Positions 8,642-18,735 of a DNA stretch of 39,059 bases are shown here, piece after piece. Origin of the DNA: Jimgerdemannia flammicorona (lineage: Eukaryota; Mucoromycota; Endogonomycetes; Endogonales; Endogonaceae); assembly GCA_003990745.1 (NCBI GenBank), contig RBNI01000168.1, positions 1-39,059 of the forward strand, read 5' to 3'. Within the stretch, counting starts at the first letter, position 1, and every line of letters starts with the position of its first letter. Both the position numbers and the translations under genes were made by a program. The notes below the pieces were generated by a model that had not been told where the DNA came from, searched no databases, and saw only the letters and a program-made list of their open reading frames with translations.

Positions 8642-10570
8642 ATGTTGTCCCCCCTTCGCCTTTCCCAGTTGCTTGTCCCGAATTTCCGGGTTTATTCTTC
8701 TTCTGGGGCTCTTCTGTCCCCTCCTTTTTCTTCGGCTGACTGCCCCCTTTCTCCCCTTCAAGTCTTTGCCTTATCCCTGGGTCCTCGCTTCATTTTTCCT
8801 GCGACTCCCTCTCAATTCTCTTCCACCGATCCGGCTCGTCTTTTGCGCTTTTGTCGTGCTCTTGACCTTGCCATCTTCTTTGAGGATCATGGTGAGATGC
8901 CCTCTCACTATTTTGTTCCTAGCGATTGGGTCCCCCCTCCCAATGTCTCTTCACACTGCATATTCCTCGACATAGCTTGCTCGCTGTCCGTTCCTGGATG
9001 CGCTCGCTCTTGCTTGGTTTCGGACTATACTGTGCATACCGCACTTAAATCGGTCAAGCAACTGCCTTCGCACTTGCTCACAGTCACTGATAAGAATCAG
9101 GGTTTTGCGCTTATTCCTAAATCGCTCTACCTTGATGGCCTTTCTGCCCTCCTTCGAGCCGCGGCTTACGAGCCTAGCGCTCTTAGATTGGATGAGGTTC
9201 TCACTCTCCTTCAGGTTTCTCTAGCTCTTGCTAGATCGCTCTCAGATTCTCCATTTGCGAACCCCATTTTTAACTTCTTCCAGGACTCTTTGTCCTCTCC
9301 GGATGTTCGTCTTCCAGTTTTTTATGCTCTTCCTAAAGTTCACAAGCCTACTTTGGCTTGGCGTCCTATTACGGCTGCTTTTTGTTCGCCTACCACCGAG
9401 ATTTCGAAGTGGCTTTCTTGCTTCTTTCTCTCTTGGATGGCTCTTCTTCAGCACCGTCTTGGGCCTGAGTACACTATTCTTCGTGATACCCAGGAGCTCG
9501 CCCTTCTCTGTTCCACCATTGTGCCCATTCACTGTTTTTCACACTTGGCCTCTGGTGATTTCTCCTCCTTCTACACTGCTATTCGTTTTGATGAGATCGA
9601 TGATTGTCTTCGCTTCCTGGGTTCCATTGTCTTCTCTTTGGATTCCCCGGTTTCGTTGGCTTCCATTGTTGAGCTCACCCTCCTTGTCTGCCGCTCTAAT
9701 TTTTTCGAGTTGGCCCTTGGCTGTTTCCACCAGGTCTCTGGTATTGCCATGGGAACGAATTGTGCCCCCACCCTTGCCAACCTTGTTGGCCTGGCTCATG
9801 AACTTCGTGCGATACGTGATCCTTCTTCACCTCTGTCTATCGCATTCCGAGCTGGTGATATCTTCTTTCGCCAATACATCGATGACTTCATCATCTTTGC
9901 TGTTGCTGGTGTCAATATCCCTAGTGTATTTCGGGGCGTCTACCCTCCCCATCATTCTATTACTTGGGTTTGCGGTACGACTAGTATTCCCTTTTTGGAC
10001 CTTTCCATTTCTCTTTCCCCCTTCCGGACTGTTGTATATTCTCATTTTCCTCATTCTCAACAGTTCCCTGACTTCTTGTCCAATCATCCTCGTCGCACTC
10101 TTCTTGAATGTATTCGTGGTGAGGCTCATCGTCTTGCTTTATGCTGCTCCCATCGTTCTGATTGGGTGTCTGCTGTTCGGGTTCTTGGCAACTTCGTCGT
10201 CCATCATCATGCCTACCCAATTTCTATTGTTTGCAATCTTCTTGCTTTGGTCGAATGGTCTGTTGTTTGCTCTTCCCTTCTCTCTCCTCTTTACCCCCCC
10301 TCCCCCCCCTCCCTCCCCCCTTACTCACTCCGTACCCCCTCTTCCTTCCCACCCCCAATTCTCATTGTACCATTTGATCGTGCTCGATGGGTTGCTCAAC
10401 GCCCTGACACTGTCCTGTGCTCTTCTCTTTCACGCCATGGACTTTCGTCTCTTTCTCGACGCCCTCTGATTGCCCGTTCGCGTCTTCCTTCTGTTTCTTC
10501 TTTAATCCATTGCTCTCGTTTTGCGTTTTCATCACCTTCTGGTGCCTCCGACTCTGTCGGAGAGGATTAA
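8642..10570 (+). CDS. Penelope-like reverse transcriptase (PLE copy B, ORF2), endonuclease-less
   Basis: 642-aa uninterrupted RT frame. Motifs: TDKNQG 149-154, LPKVHKP 230-236 then RPI 241, SGDFSSFYTAI 304-314 (first catalytic Asp), GIAMGTNCAPTLANL 367-381, catalytic YIDD 412-415, then PFLDL 450-454 and SNHP 480-483 of the PLE thumb. This order and spelling fit Penelope-like RTs rather than LINE or LTR RTs. The last ~110 residues are low complexity (encoded by a C-tract region), and there is no GIY-YIG endonuclease with its CxC zinc finger. The start at 8642 is only the first Met; the frame is more likely entered from ORF1 by -1 slippage upstream, but copy B has a TAG at 8633-8635 in that path. 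The stop codon is in the TIR of the next module. Confidence 0.88.
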   Translation: MLSPLRLSQLLVPNFRVYSSSGALLSPPFSSADCPLSPLQVFALSLGPRFIFPATPSQFSSTDPARLLRFCRALDLAIFFEDHGEMPSHYFVPSDWVPPPNVSSHCIFLDIACSLSVPGCARSCLVSDYTVHTALKSVKQLPSHLLTVTDKNQGFALIPKSLYLDGLSALLRAAAYEPSALRLDEVLTLLQVSLALARSLSDSPFANPIFNFFQDSLSSPDVRLPVFYALPKVHKPTLAWRPITAAFCSPTTEISKWLSCFFLSWMALLQHRLGPEYTILRDTQELALLCSTIVPIHCFSHLASGDFSSFYTAIRFDEIDDCLRFLGSIVFSLDSPVSLASIVELTLLVCRSNFFELALGCFHQVSGIAMGTNCAPTLANLVGLAHELRAIRDPSSPLSIAFRAGDIFFRQYIDDFIIFAVAGVNIPSVFRGVYPPHHSITWVCGTTSIPFLDLSISLSPFRTVVYSHFPHSQQFPDFLSNHPRRTLLECIRGEAHRLALCCSHRSDWVSAVRVLGNFVVHHHAYPISIVCNLLALVEWSVVCSSLLSPLYPPSPPSLPPYSLRTPSSFPPPILIVPFDRARWVAQRPDTVLCSSLSRHGLSSLSRRPLIARSRLPSVSSLIHCSRFAFSSPSGASDSVGED

Positions 10571-10745
10571 AAAACATCCTTGCCCCCTCCGGGGTCTCGC
10601 GCTCGCTCCGGGGTCTCGGCCTTACTCCGCTCCCCTCTGCTGCCTTCGGCCCCTCACTTCGCTTGGGCTCGCTGCGGCTCGCTCTGTTTCGGCCTCACCC
10701 CTCGCTCGCGCTCACCCCTCCGGGGTCTGCGGATGTTTTTTAATC
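10565..10745 (+). repeat. 181-bp TIR module, copy B 3' side
   Basis: TIRs 10565-10579 and 10731-10745. The ORF2 stop codon is 10568-10570, within the left TIR. Confidence 0.85.
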
Positions 10746-11070
10746 TCGATTTGGATTTGTTTTTGTTTGTGTTTGTTTGTGATTTTTATCCTGCAACTGG
10801 GATTGGCTCCCCCTTTATCTCCGCTTATCTCCGGCGGTCATGTGGTTCCTAATTCGGTTCGCACCAAGTTGTGGCGCGTCCTCCCTTTTGGGACGTCATA
10901 TTTTGTATATAAGGACCATGCTTTTGCGTGGCAATAAATGCCTGATGCAATTTCGGTTACGTTCTTTGTTCGTCCCCCTTATACACGCCTTTTCACATGT
11001 CTTCCATTCGCTTTGACACTGGCTCTGGGTTCGCTCCCTTGGCTCCCGCTGGGCCTTCTTCCTCCTCTGC
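10565..11070 (+). repeat. PLE copy B 3' pseudo-LTR
   Basis: Module 10565-10745 then promoter half 10746-11070, with TATATAA 10906-10912 and AATAAA 10933-10938. It is cut at the same ORF1 position (CCTCCTCTGC) as the other repeats and joins LINE sequence directly. Confidence 0.8.
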
Positions 11071-12400
11071 CAATCCTCCAACGCTTGGTCAATATCCATA
11101 GTATCTGCCCCACCCTCCTCCTCACTCCACAATCCACTCCAATACTCCTTTAATGATCCAAGAATGTCTTGTACTCCATGTACCAATATACCATCAGCAT
11201 TTAGTACCCCCTCCCACCTTTGTTGTACCCTTCTTGCCTGAAGGGCTCTTGTGAGAAACTTTGAAGACCGCTCCCCTTCCTCCAATCTCTGCCAATGAAG
11301 CTGTGCTGCCAGACCCTGAACCCTTGCCTCCTCCTCATTCCACAGCACCTGTTGTAGTTCAACCACCTCCATTCTCACCCTTATTACTCTCCAGTCCTCC
11401 TCTCCCTCCAACGTCACCCATCTTGCCCAGTCCTCCAAGAGTCTAGTCAGTCTGCAAGAAGCCCACCACACTCACCACCTCCTCTGTCTCCCAGCCTCCC
11501 TACCAGTCTTGCTCCAGAAGGTCCTGGCCATCTCCTTCATCCTCATCCACCAAATGCCAACTAGAGCACCCTCCTGCCTCCAGCACTCCACTTGCAGTCG
11601 AATGTCTTCAGCCTACTCATCCCACTGGATCTCATTATCTAGTAGGGAGGAATTAAGGTGCCAATGTCCAGGCCCATCCCCACTCCCCCCAAAATGTCCC
11701 TGCCCCAAAAGCCCCCAATAATCTGACCAAGGACACCATTCCACCTCCAGCGACTTTCAAACATCCAAGCCCCAGCAGCTGGCTGTCAGAATCCAATTCC
11801 CAGACCCCCAGCCCAGTGTGTATACACCCTCCTATCCCCCCAATATTCTCTACCTACATCCACCAGAGCACTCAGTCTTTCCACTTCCTCCCATACTACC
11901 AGTCCTCCACTCCACCCCTCAGCTCCTCATCCTCCGTCAGTTCTGTCCCTCAATACATCTCTGACCATATTGAAGTCCCCACCGAGCATATCTACCCCAA
12001 CCTCTGCAAGAATCCCACTCTCCTATAAGCCCTTCACCCAATTCACACACTCACTCCATACCGCAGGGCAGTAACAGGAGCCCACTGTAACTGGCTCCTA
12101 ACCTGTGTGTATCCACTCTCCCCAGACCAATCAGTCTCCCCAGCTTTGCATATCCCTTATCTCCCCTTTGCCTTTTCGCACCAGGATTCCAACCTTGCTC
12201 TTCCAGACTGCCTTGTCTCCCTACTCCTTCATCCATTCCATTCTATCCAAGTCATCCTCACACCTGACATCCTGTAAGAGGAAGAGATTGGTCTCCAATT
12301 CCTTCAGCCAAGTAAAAATGTTCTTATGCTGATAAGCGCATTCACATTCAAAAAAAAAAATTGGTTGTACTATTCATAGTGAAAAATAGTATGTTAATAA
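11071..12400 (-). pseudogene. LINE ORF2, 5' part: endonuclease remnant and RT N-terminus (LINE-1)
   Basis: Minus strand. The stretch near 12340-12250 (HKNIFTWLKELETNLFLLQ) resembles the start of an APE-type LINE endonuclease. The rest of the endonuclease is broken by stops and frame changes. 11071-11471 is open and carries the pre-RT region typical of LINEs (EEGERSSKFLTRALQARR, then DQALEDW). There the gene is interrupted by the Penelope cluster and resumes at 2087 with the block before NWRPIMLLD. Comparing with normal LINE spacing, roughly 60-70 codons (the region containing the usual PGxDG motif) are missing at the junction. ORF1 lies immediately upstream. Confidence 0.75.
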
Positions 12401-12411
12401 GCTTCCTCTAC
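12340..12411 (-). other. ORF1-ORF2 junction of LINE-1
   Basis: AT-rich spacer of about 70 bp between ORF1 and the endonuclease, with an A11 run on plus (12350-12360). No promoter or further gene seen. Confidence 0.3.
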
Positions 12412-14432
12412 TGCTCTATGTTCATCTCCTCCTGTACCAAATCCAGATTATGTTCCATGGTCACCTCCTCCTCTTCAGCCCTCTGAGCCTCCAGTCCAGC
12501 CAACAGCTCATTCATCTCCCCATCTGCCTTCTCCTTGAATTCCTCATGGTACTCCAGGCAGGCATCCTGCCAGAGCTGCAGTCCATGGTACTTGGTCCAG
12601 TAGTATTCAGCCCTCTCTCCTGTGACTCCCACTATCTCTGCCTCCTACTCCTTATCTACCTCATAGCCCTCCTCCTCCAGATACACCGCCAGGATCTCTG
12701 CCTTCAATGCCATCACCACCCCTTCTCTCTGCAGGATCCTCACCCAATGCTCGTCACTCATCACCCTCAAATCCACCTCATCGAGCTTCTCGGCTGCCAG
12801 GTTGTTCATCATCCTGCACATCCAAAGTAGGTTCCCCACCTCCTTTCCTCCAGGAGTTGCTGGTCTCCCACCATCCAGCATCATAGTGTCAGCCCCAGCA
12901 CTTGCAGTCTCATCCCACTCCTCTGGGATGTCCACCAGTTCCTCCTCACCAACCACCACCACTTATCTCCTGTTCGCTACCTCTGGAACTCCAAATTGCA
13001 CTCTCTGAGCCCCCTGCATTGGCACATTCTCCTCCACCCTATTTTGGGAAGCTGGGCCCCACCTGATAAGAGGAGTAGGGGTCGGAGAATTTTCCCATGT
13101 CTCATCCCAAACCTCCAGTATACCATCTGCATATGAGTCCTTATCAGTTGTCTCCCTGTTCTCACCAGTCCCCTTCCCAGTACTCTCACCTCTCTCGCCT
13201 GCCCTGACACTCGCTTTGGCCCCCCCTGTGGCTGCCATCCTGCTCGTCTCCTTCTGAGGTCCACCCTTCATCTTTGCCAGCAGTTCCCTCTGCCTCTTAT
13301 GTCCCTGATCTCATTTCCACTGCACCTTACTCACTCGAATCTGCTTCCCATCCACCACCTCCAAGTATGTCGCCTTCTCAAAGGCCCTTCAATCCTTCGC
13401 CCACCATTCCACTGCACCACTCAGCTCTTCCAGTACTTCCATTAGGTCCTCTTCCTCCTCCTCACTCCCCTTCATCCTAATCACCTTGCATACGATTGCC
13501 CCCCAGACCATACCAGAAGGCCAGTCCCTTGCCTTCCTGGTTGCCTCCTTCCCTGCCAACTAAATCCTTATATCCATGTCACCCATCCTGAGCAAGGTCC
13601 CCTCCCAGACTCTAAATCTAATATCCACCACCTCTCCATACTTCACCATGACCTCCTCAACTCTCTTCCTTATCTCTATTGCTGTCACCATGGGCACTCC
13701 TTTTACCAACAGTTGGACCACTCTGGGGTCCCATTTCAGACATCGGGTCATTGGTACACACACCTCTCCAACTATCAATCCAACCTTCAATGCTTCCTCC
13801 AATGGCTCAGCCTTCTCAAAGCCCACCTCCACTCTCTCCAGTCTCTTCAAAAACTTTATGGATGCCATTCCAGCCACCTGCTTAGCAATCAGCCCCAATA
13901 CCATTTTCGCCATCACTGCTAGGCCCCAGAAGCACAGTGTCACTGTGAATGCCAAAATTGATTTCTTGAGTAATGGTGCCACCGCCAGGCCCATCACACC
14001 ATCCACCAGATCTTCTTGTCTCCCAAGCCCCAGTCGCTCAGCCGCACCATCCACAGTTACATCTGGATTTTTTTCCAGATTAGTAGTCCTTTCTCCATCA
14101 GCTGTCACACCCCCCCCAGCCACTATACCTCCAGTCCCTCTGCCTCCTTTACCAAGAGCCACTCCGCCATACACTGTCACCTTCTCTGCTTCCTTGCCTT
14201 TCTTCAACCAACCCTCCAGCCCCAACGCCTGCCTCCTTCCCTTCACCATCTCAGCAAAGCTTGTTCTCCCAAATCCCTGTCCTCTACTACTGCCTCCTCC
14301 CCTTCTATGCCCACCTGCCAGTAGCCCCCTCATACCTCTCCCCAGGCCAGGGCCTCTCCCTACTTGCTGCCAGTCAAAAGCACTCGGGTTGCCCTACCTA
14401 GTATGTACCTCAGATTGCCTGTTGGTCGCCAT
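12408..14432 (-). pseudogene. LINE ORF1 (LINE-1), nucleic-acid-binding protein remnant
   Basis: A single minus-strand frame of 675 codons from ATG 14432 (MATNRQSEVH) to TAG 12408-12410, interrupted by a few stops (an early TAG after ~12 codons, and others near 13560, 13400 and 12963). No named domain is certain. Residues encoded near 13560-13700 (VTAIEIRKRVEEVMVKYGEV) look like a nucleic-acid-binding fold, the middle is Gly/Lys/Arg-rich, and the C-terminal part is acidic and probably helical. ORF1 identity follows from its position directly 5' of the endonuclease/RT frame on the same strand. The coding strand is strongly G-rich. Confidence 0.6.
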
Positions 14433-16095
14433 ATTGCTAGTCTCTTTTCTCCAAAACGATGTTGTAGTTGCTTTCTGAATATTGTATAACCCGAGAGGTA
14501 CTGGAGAGAGATGAGTCTGTTGAACTTCTTTCTTTATTAATACCCCCATCTATCTTCTAAATAATACACAGTGCCCAAACCTATCTGATCTCTCTAGAGG
14601 GACCTCCTTCCTACCTCTACTCAATGAAAGATCACTTTGTCTAACACTATCTCCACCTGCCCACTACTCTGTTCACAGATCTCTTCTACCAGATGGCAAC
14701 ATTACCTACTCTGAAGACTCTAACCCACCCACCATCTAGTCAGCAGATCTTCCATCAACTCCTCCCATCTTAATAACTTCTCTTATAAATCTATCTGTCA
14801 CTCCTCCTTAAAAACAAAGAGCCAATATCCAGCCAGTCCTACCTACACTACTAAAACTCACCCTACAGTGAGCCAATCATTGCCCACACCCCCCACTAGC
14901 TGAGACTTCAAATTCTTCCAGCAACCTCTCTCTCTATTTGGCCTCCTCTCTATCTCCAGCTGATTCCCTACTGCTATTCAAAAGTCCCCCAGAATCTCAC
15001 ACTCTCCCAGTCAGTGTTTTGGTGTCTGCACAAATCCCCCAACTTGCCCTACATTATAATACTCCTCACAATCTAATTGGTCATCTTCTATCAGATGCCC
15101 AGCACAGAAATTCAACATGATATTCCTCCACAGCATCCACCACTATACTACCCAGAACTTGGGAGAAAGTCATCTCTGTACCTCAGTACTCTATAACCAG
15201 ACACCTGCCCAGTCTCACTCCTTGCCAATTCTTGCTGCCTGCCAGCTACTTGGCTACAGATTCTGGCCAAGACTCTGCTGACACTCTACTCTATCTCCAA
15301 TATCAAACTCAGCAAGCAGAGTACCCCCCAGAAGCAGTCTGTCTCATCTCTATATAGTTGGACCCTACAGCACCTCCCCCTCATTACCTTGCCAGCACAA
15401 ACCTATTCAGTGTGCTCCATCCACCACTCCCCACCAAAAGCTCTTAAACTACAGCTATCAACTTCTATTCAGCCTCACTAAAGAGAGCAAATCTCCTGAG
15501 GACTCTCAAGGGAAGGATCTCATCTCCCACACCTTCTACATCAATGACACCTAACCCCCTTCCTGTAGTTCAATAGCTCTTTCAACCACCAGACTCATAG
15601 ACAGTGCAATCTCTTAGGGAAATCCACAAGGCCTAGTCCTCTCCTAACCACTAGTGTTGCAAGAGTATCCCAACTGATCTGGGACCTCCTCTCTACCCAA
15701 ATTCAATCTCTAGCCATCTTTGTCAGCCTCTTTATCACCCAAGCTGAAAAGTCTAAGTGGTAGACTACATACCATAGCTTGGAGAACCAGTAGACATTCA
15801 GAATCAACACCTGCCTTGCTAGAGAGATATGGTAACCCCCCCAACCTCTAAGAACCTCTCCCCAAACAGTTACCCTTCTCTCCTACTATATCCAAAGTAA
15901 GACAGATCTATATACAGAAAGAAAGATACCCAGATACTGTACTACCTCTCCTATAGAGACAATTATTCCAATAACATCCTCACTCACTAGTTCATTCTCT
16001 AGCACTATTGTCTCACACTTATGCTAGTTGAGCTTCACTCCAGAGTATATCTCATACTATTCCACTGTCTCCTTAAGTACCTCAATGTCTATCAC
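14433..16095 (-). mobile_element. Second LINE copy, 3' part only (LINE-2)
   Basis: Colinear with 1-1560 by eye: for example the AAAGATCAC block near 14627, the CCCTACATTATA block at 15048-15059 (compare 461-472), and the CTCACACTTATGC and CCACTGT blocks near 16010-16070. It is the C-terminal RT and zinc-finger-like region with 3' sequence, full of stops, so no frame is annotated. The 3' end of this copy passes into the 5' end of LINE-1 at about 14480-14520; the exact junction is not resolved, and 14433-14480 may be LINE-1 5' UTR. On the right it is cut by the chromovirus LTR at 16096. Confidence 0.7.
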
Positions 16096-16574
16096 TGTAA
16101 GAGGGTTGCTTTTTAAGGTAACCGTTATGTAGTTCTGGAAGGATTTTCTAGAAGTTCTGAATATTCTAGAAGACCGTTTTCTTATGGTCAAGATCAATTT
16201 CGTATGGAATACATCCTCTATGCTTATTGATTTCAAGATCGGGTTGACGTCTCAACCAAAGTCCTTTTTCGGACTAGTTCTGGATATTCAGGATTTTCCG
16301 TATTTCAGAAAGTTCAAGAAACTAAGGCCAGCTTAGTTGAATTGGCGTATCGCTGCAGACAATACCCAATTAGGAAATTTCGTGACAGGGTTAGGAGTGG
16401 GACCTAACGGGGAGCAGATTTACTTAAGAGTGGTTTGTGGGTTATTAAATAGGTTTATTTGCTATTCATGATATTGCTATACTAGGAGTATTTGTGTGAA
16501 GGGATATTGTGGGGAAGTGTTCAGGAATGTTCTTGTGTATTCGAGTCTGAGATTCTGAGGTCTGGGGGAGGGGG

Positions 16575-16582
16575 TATTTATA
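16575..16582 (-). promoter_or_regulatory. LTR TATA box (Chr-A 3' LTR)
   Basis: TATAAATA in sense followed by a CCCCC stretch; present at the same place in the 5' LTR (25130-25137). A second TATAAATAG lies at 16760-16768, immediately after the U3 frame. Confidence 0.5.
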
Positions 16583-16771
16583 CTAGTGAGGGGCTATCTG
16601 GACTAGGCTAGATATGGATGTAGCACTAAGTGCTTTGCTGAGTCGGAATGCAGTCATGTAGTACAAGTGTGATCTGACATGTCAAGAGATTGTCTGACTG
16701 CTGAGTCAGTTCACAGTTATGTTGTATAAAGCTAATCTAACTATACTATGACTGCTAATCTATTTATAGGT

Positions 16772-17869
16772 TTACACGCTGTCTGGGTAGTCTTCGATGA
16801 CATCACCATCAATGACATCATCTCTGATGAAGTAGTCATCTAGGAAGAGTGGTTCGCGGATTACTTCTCCTTGTTGGCTAAGGTAATAATACATTGGAAC
16901 TTCATCTCCATTCCACAGGATCGCATCATCTGTCTCATATGCTGAATAAGGTGTTGAGGGGCAAAGAAGTGGTACATCATCTTCGTTTTCATTGGATTCG
17001 CTGTCTGCATACCTTCTGTAAGTTACAGCACTATGAGTCGTGGGGTTGTAGTATGCTGGTGGTTGTGGTTCATGTCACTCGTACTCAGGTGGTGGAGTGG
17101 TTGGTTCAATCTCGAGGGTTGTCTGAAGGTACAGGTTGTGTTCTCCAGTCTCTTCATTGTAGTTGAAGTAATCGGGGGTGAATGCAGGTTGGTATTCGTG
17201 CCAGTGGTCATTGTCCCAATAAGTCTCGTATGTGGTTATGAACTGTTGTAAGTTCATCAGCAGAGTTGGCGGTATGATCAGAGTTGGAAGAGATCCTTGA
17301 CTTGAGGTCATGTCGGCATCAGAAGGATCATTGTCTTCTGCTTTGTCTTTATCGAAGTTAATTATATCATAGATGTCCTTCATGGTATATCCAACTTGGG
17401 GCATTTGCAGGATGTGGTCATTGGAGTGCGAGAAGGTTCTGTCTGTGGTTTCAACGTACTCAAGGTACTTGTGGTTGAGTTCTTGTATCATGTCGTCGAT
17501 TTGGCCATAGGACAGGGTAGCAACCATTTCGCTGGTAGTAACTCAGAGGCGGGGAATAAAGGTGCTGTACTCATAGAAGAGTTCTCAGTATTTGCGGGTG
17601 ATGAGCTTCTGGTGTTGAGATATCTGGGTAATGTCTGTATCATGGTGGTGTTCGACCATGTCTTCCAGGAGGCGGCCGATCTGGTAGTAGCTTGAGATTT
17701 GTCCAATCTGGTGGGCCTCATTAAGTATGTTCAGGGCATTCCATCAGGCTTCCACAAAGTAGAGAGGTGCTTGGCTGTAGATATTCATGAGAGGCAGAGG
17801 GGGTGTAGCTCAGTTGACAATAGCATTCCAAATGTCAGTATGGATGCAGTTGTAGATCTCGGTAGTCAT
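16772..17869 (-). pseudogene. U3-encoded frame, 3' LTR of Chr-A (unknown function)
   Basis: A 366-codon frame on the element's sense strand, from ATG 17869 to TAA 16772-16774, exactly the length of the 5' LTR version. The Trp codon before DNDHWHEYQ is intact here (TAG in the 5' LTR), but other CGA-to-TGA changes break it, one just before VTTSEMVATL and one before HEPQPP. The protein is acidic, Tyr/Pro-rich towards the C-terminus, and ends in an Asp/Glu-rich segment. No recognised domain. Confidence 0.6.
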
Positions 17870-18126
17870 ATTTGTGTGTTTGGAAGTTGTAGTTATTATT
17901 TGTTTTGGTTCTTTATTTCGATATGTCTCGGAGCTCAGTATATATGCATTTGTTCTTGATTGGTAAGATTCTGTTTATATGAACCTTGTATTCCATGACT
18001 TCATATTGACTCAGCTTTGTGCACTGTGACTTCTGTTTGACTCAGCTTCATGATCATGCAGCTGATTTCCAGATTTGTTTGGAGGTCATGTGTAATTTTG
18101 GTGGCTTGGAGGTTGTGCGCTTACAA

Positions 18127-18139
18127 CTCTCTCTTTCTT
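18127..18139 (-). promoter_or_regulatory. Polypurine tract of Chr-A
   Basis: In sense AAGAAAGAGAGAG, directly upstream of the 3' LTR start; the equivalent purine run is kept in Chr-B next to 27243. This is the expected plus-strand primer position. Confidence 0.7.
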
Positions 18140-18238
18140 AGCTTTCGATGTCCTTGTCGGGGCCTTCTAATTATATTCTAGTGTTGTTACACCATTTAGG
18201 AGGTCAAAAGTCTGGTAAAGTCCATTTTTTCAGAAAGT

Positions 18239-18312
18239 GGCATGCTCGTAGTACAGTTGCCTAACGCATTGGATTCACACGTTAAAGGGTCGTGTGTTCA
18301 ATGCCGTATGCC
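18239..18312 (+). other. tRNA-like sequence in the 3' region of Chr-A (degenerate)
   Basis: 74 nt on the strand opposite to the element. Ends GGCATGC and GTATGCC pair over 7 positions (one G-T). TAGTACAGTTGCC resembles an A box, TGTTCAATGCC a B box, and TTCACAC could be an anticodon loop with CAC (Val). The D stem is only 3 bp and the T stem does not form, so it is not a working tRNA gene as it stands. The equivalent 74 nt exist in Chr-B (27358-27431) with only C-to-T/G-to-A changes. Confidence 0.35.
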
Positions 18313-18555
18313 AGAAGTGATTCTGACGTCATTCACTGCTGGAGAATTTCCTCTAAAGAATCTTCTTAAATGTCTATGCCTCGTTTCCCACCAGTGGTAT
18401 GGGGAGAATAGGCTGGCTTTCAGTTTTGCTATTTTTCCAGAGGGTTAGTATTCTTTTGTTCTGTCTTGCTGAGTTCTTGATTAGGTTCGTGATAATTATA
18501 ATGTTCAGGAGGGTAATATATGTTTTGTACTGATAGGTGTAAGACTATTCAGTGT

Positions 18556-18735
18556 TCAGTTGTTTAAGGAATCGTATTCTTGAACTAAGTCAGTAGCATT
18601 CTGGAGATTGGTCTTGGGTTCCCATATTGCATCATGGATCGGATAACCTTTTCATTTGATGAGGTACTCGGGGTGATTCTTGTGGCCACGTTTGTTGAGG
18701 ATTTGTTCAACTTCGTATTCTTCTTGGTCATTAAT
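18556..18735 (-). pseudogene. Chromodomain at the integrase C-terminus, Chr-A
   Basis: EYEVEQILNKRG, PEYLIK followed by a TGA where Trp of the WKGY motif is expected, then AIWEPKTNL and the final helix. Chromodomains of this class steer integration to modified chromatin. The aromatic residue of the cage that should follow the Lys is lost to the stop. Confidence 0.85.

Larger units (their letters stand above)
2088..11070. mobile_element. Penelope-like element cluster: two divergent copies plus extra partial pseudo-LTRs
   Basis: The composite block sits inside the LINE RT gene. Order on the plus strand: partial pLTR (-), copy A (-) 2421-6569, 31-bp pLTR stub (+), partial pLTR (-) 6601-6921, copy B (+) 6922-11070. 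With boundaries at the shared module ends and the shared truncation point, both copies measure 4,149 bp and form an inverted repeat with a 352-bp spacer. In a ~170-nt stretch of RT compared by eye there were about nine differences, all transitions, so the arms are roughly 95% identical there. Tandem and inverted partial copies are typical of Penelope-like elements. I see no target-site duplication at the outer junctions. Confidence 0.85.
16096..18125 (-). repeat. Chr-A 3' LTR
   Basis: 2,030 bp, TGTAAG (16096) to CTTACA (18120-18125) on plus. In sense: a U3 part with a coding frame (17869 to 16772), a TATA box at 16575-16582, then R-U5 to 16096. It differs from the 5' LTR by scattered transitions. 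Confidence 0.9.
18126..18555 (-). other. Chr-A 3' untranslated region
   Basis: 430 bp between the chromodomain stop and the 3' LTR. Holds the polypurine tract and the antisense tRNA-like sequence; no coding frame supported. Confidence 0.6.

Noticed and set aside
8642..10570. GIY-YIG endonuclease after the PLE RT
   Set aside because: The last ~110 residues are low complexity, with no GIY/YIG pair and no CxC zinc finger.
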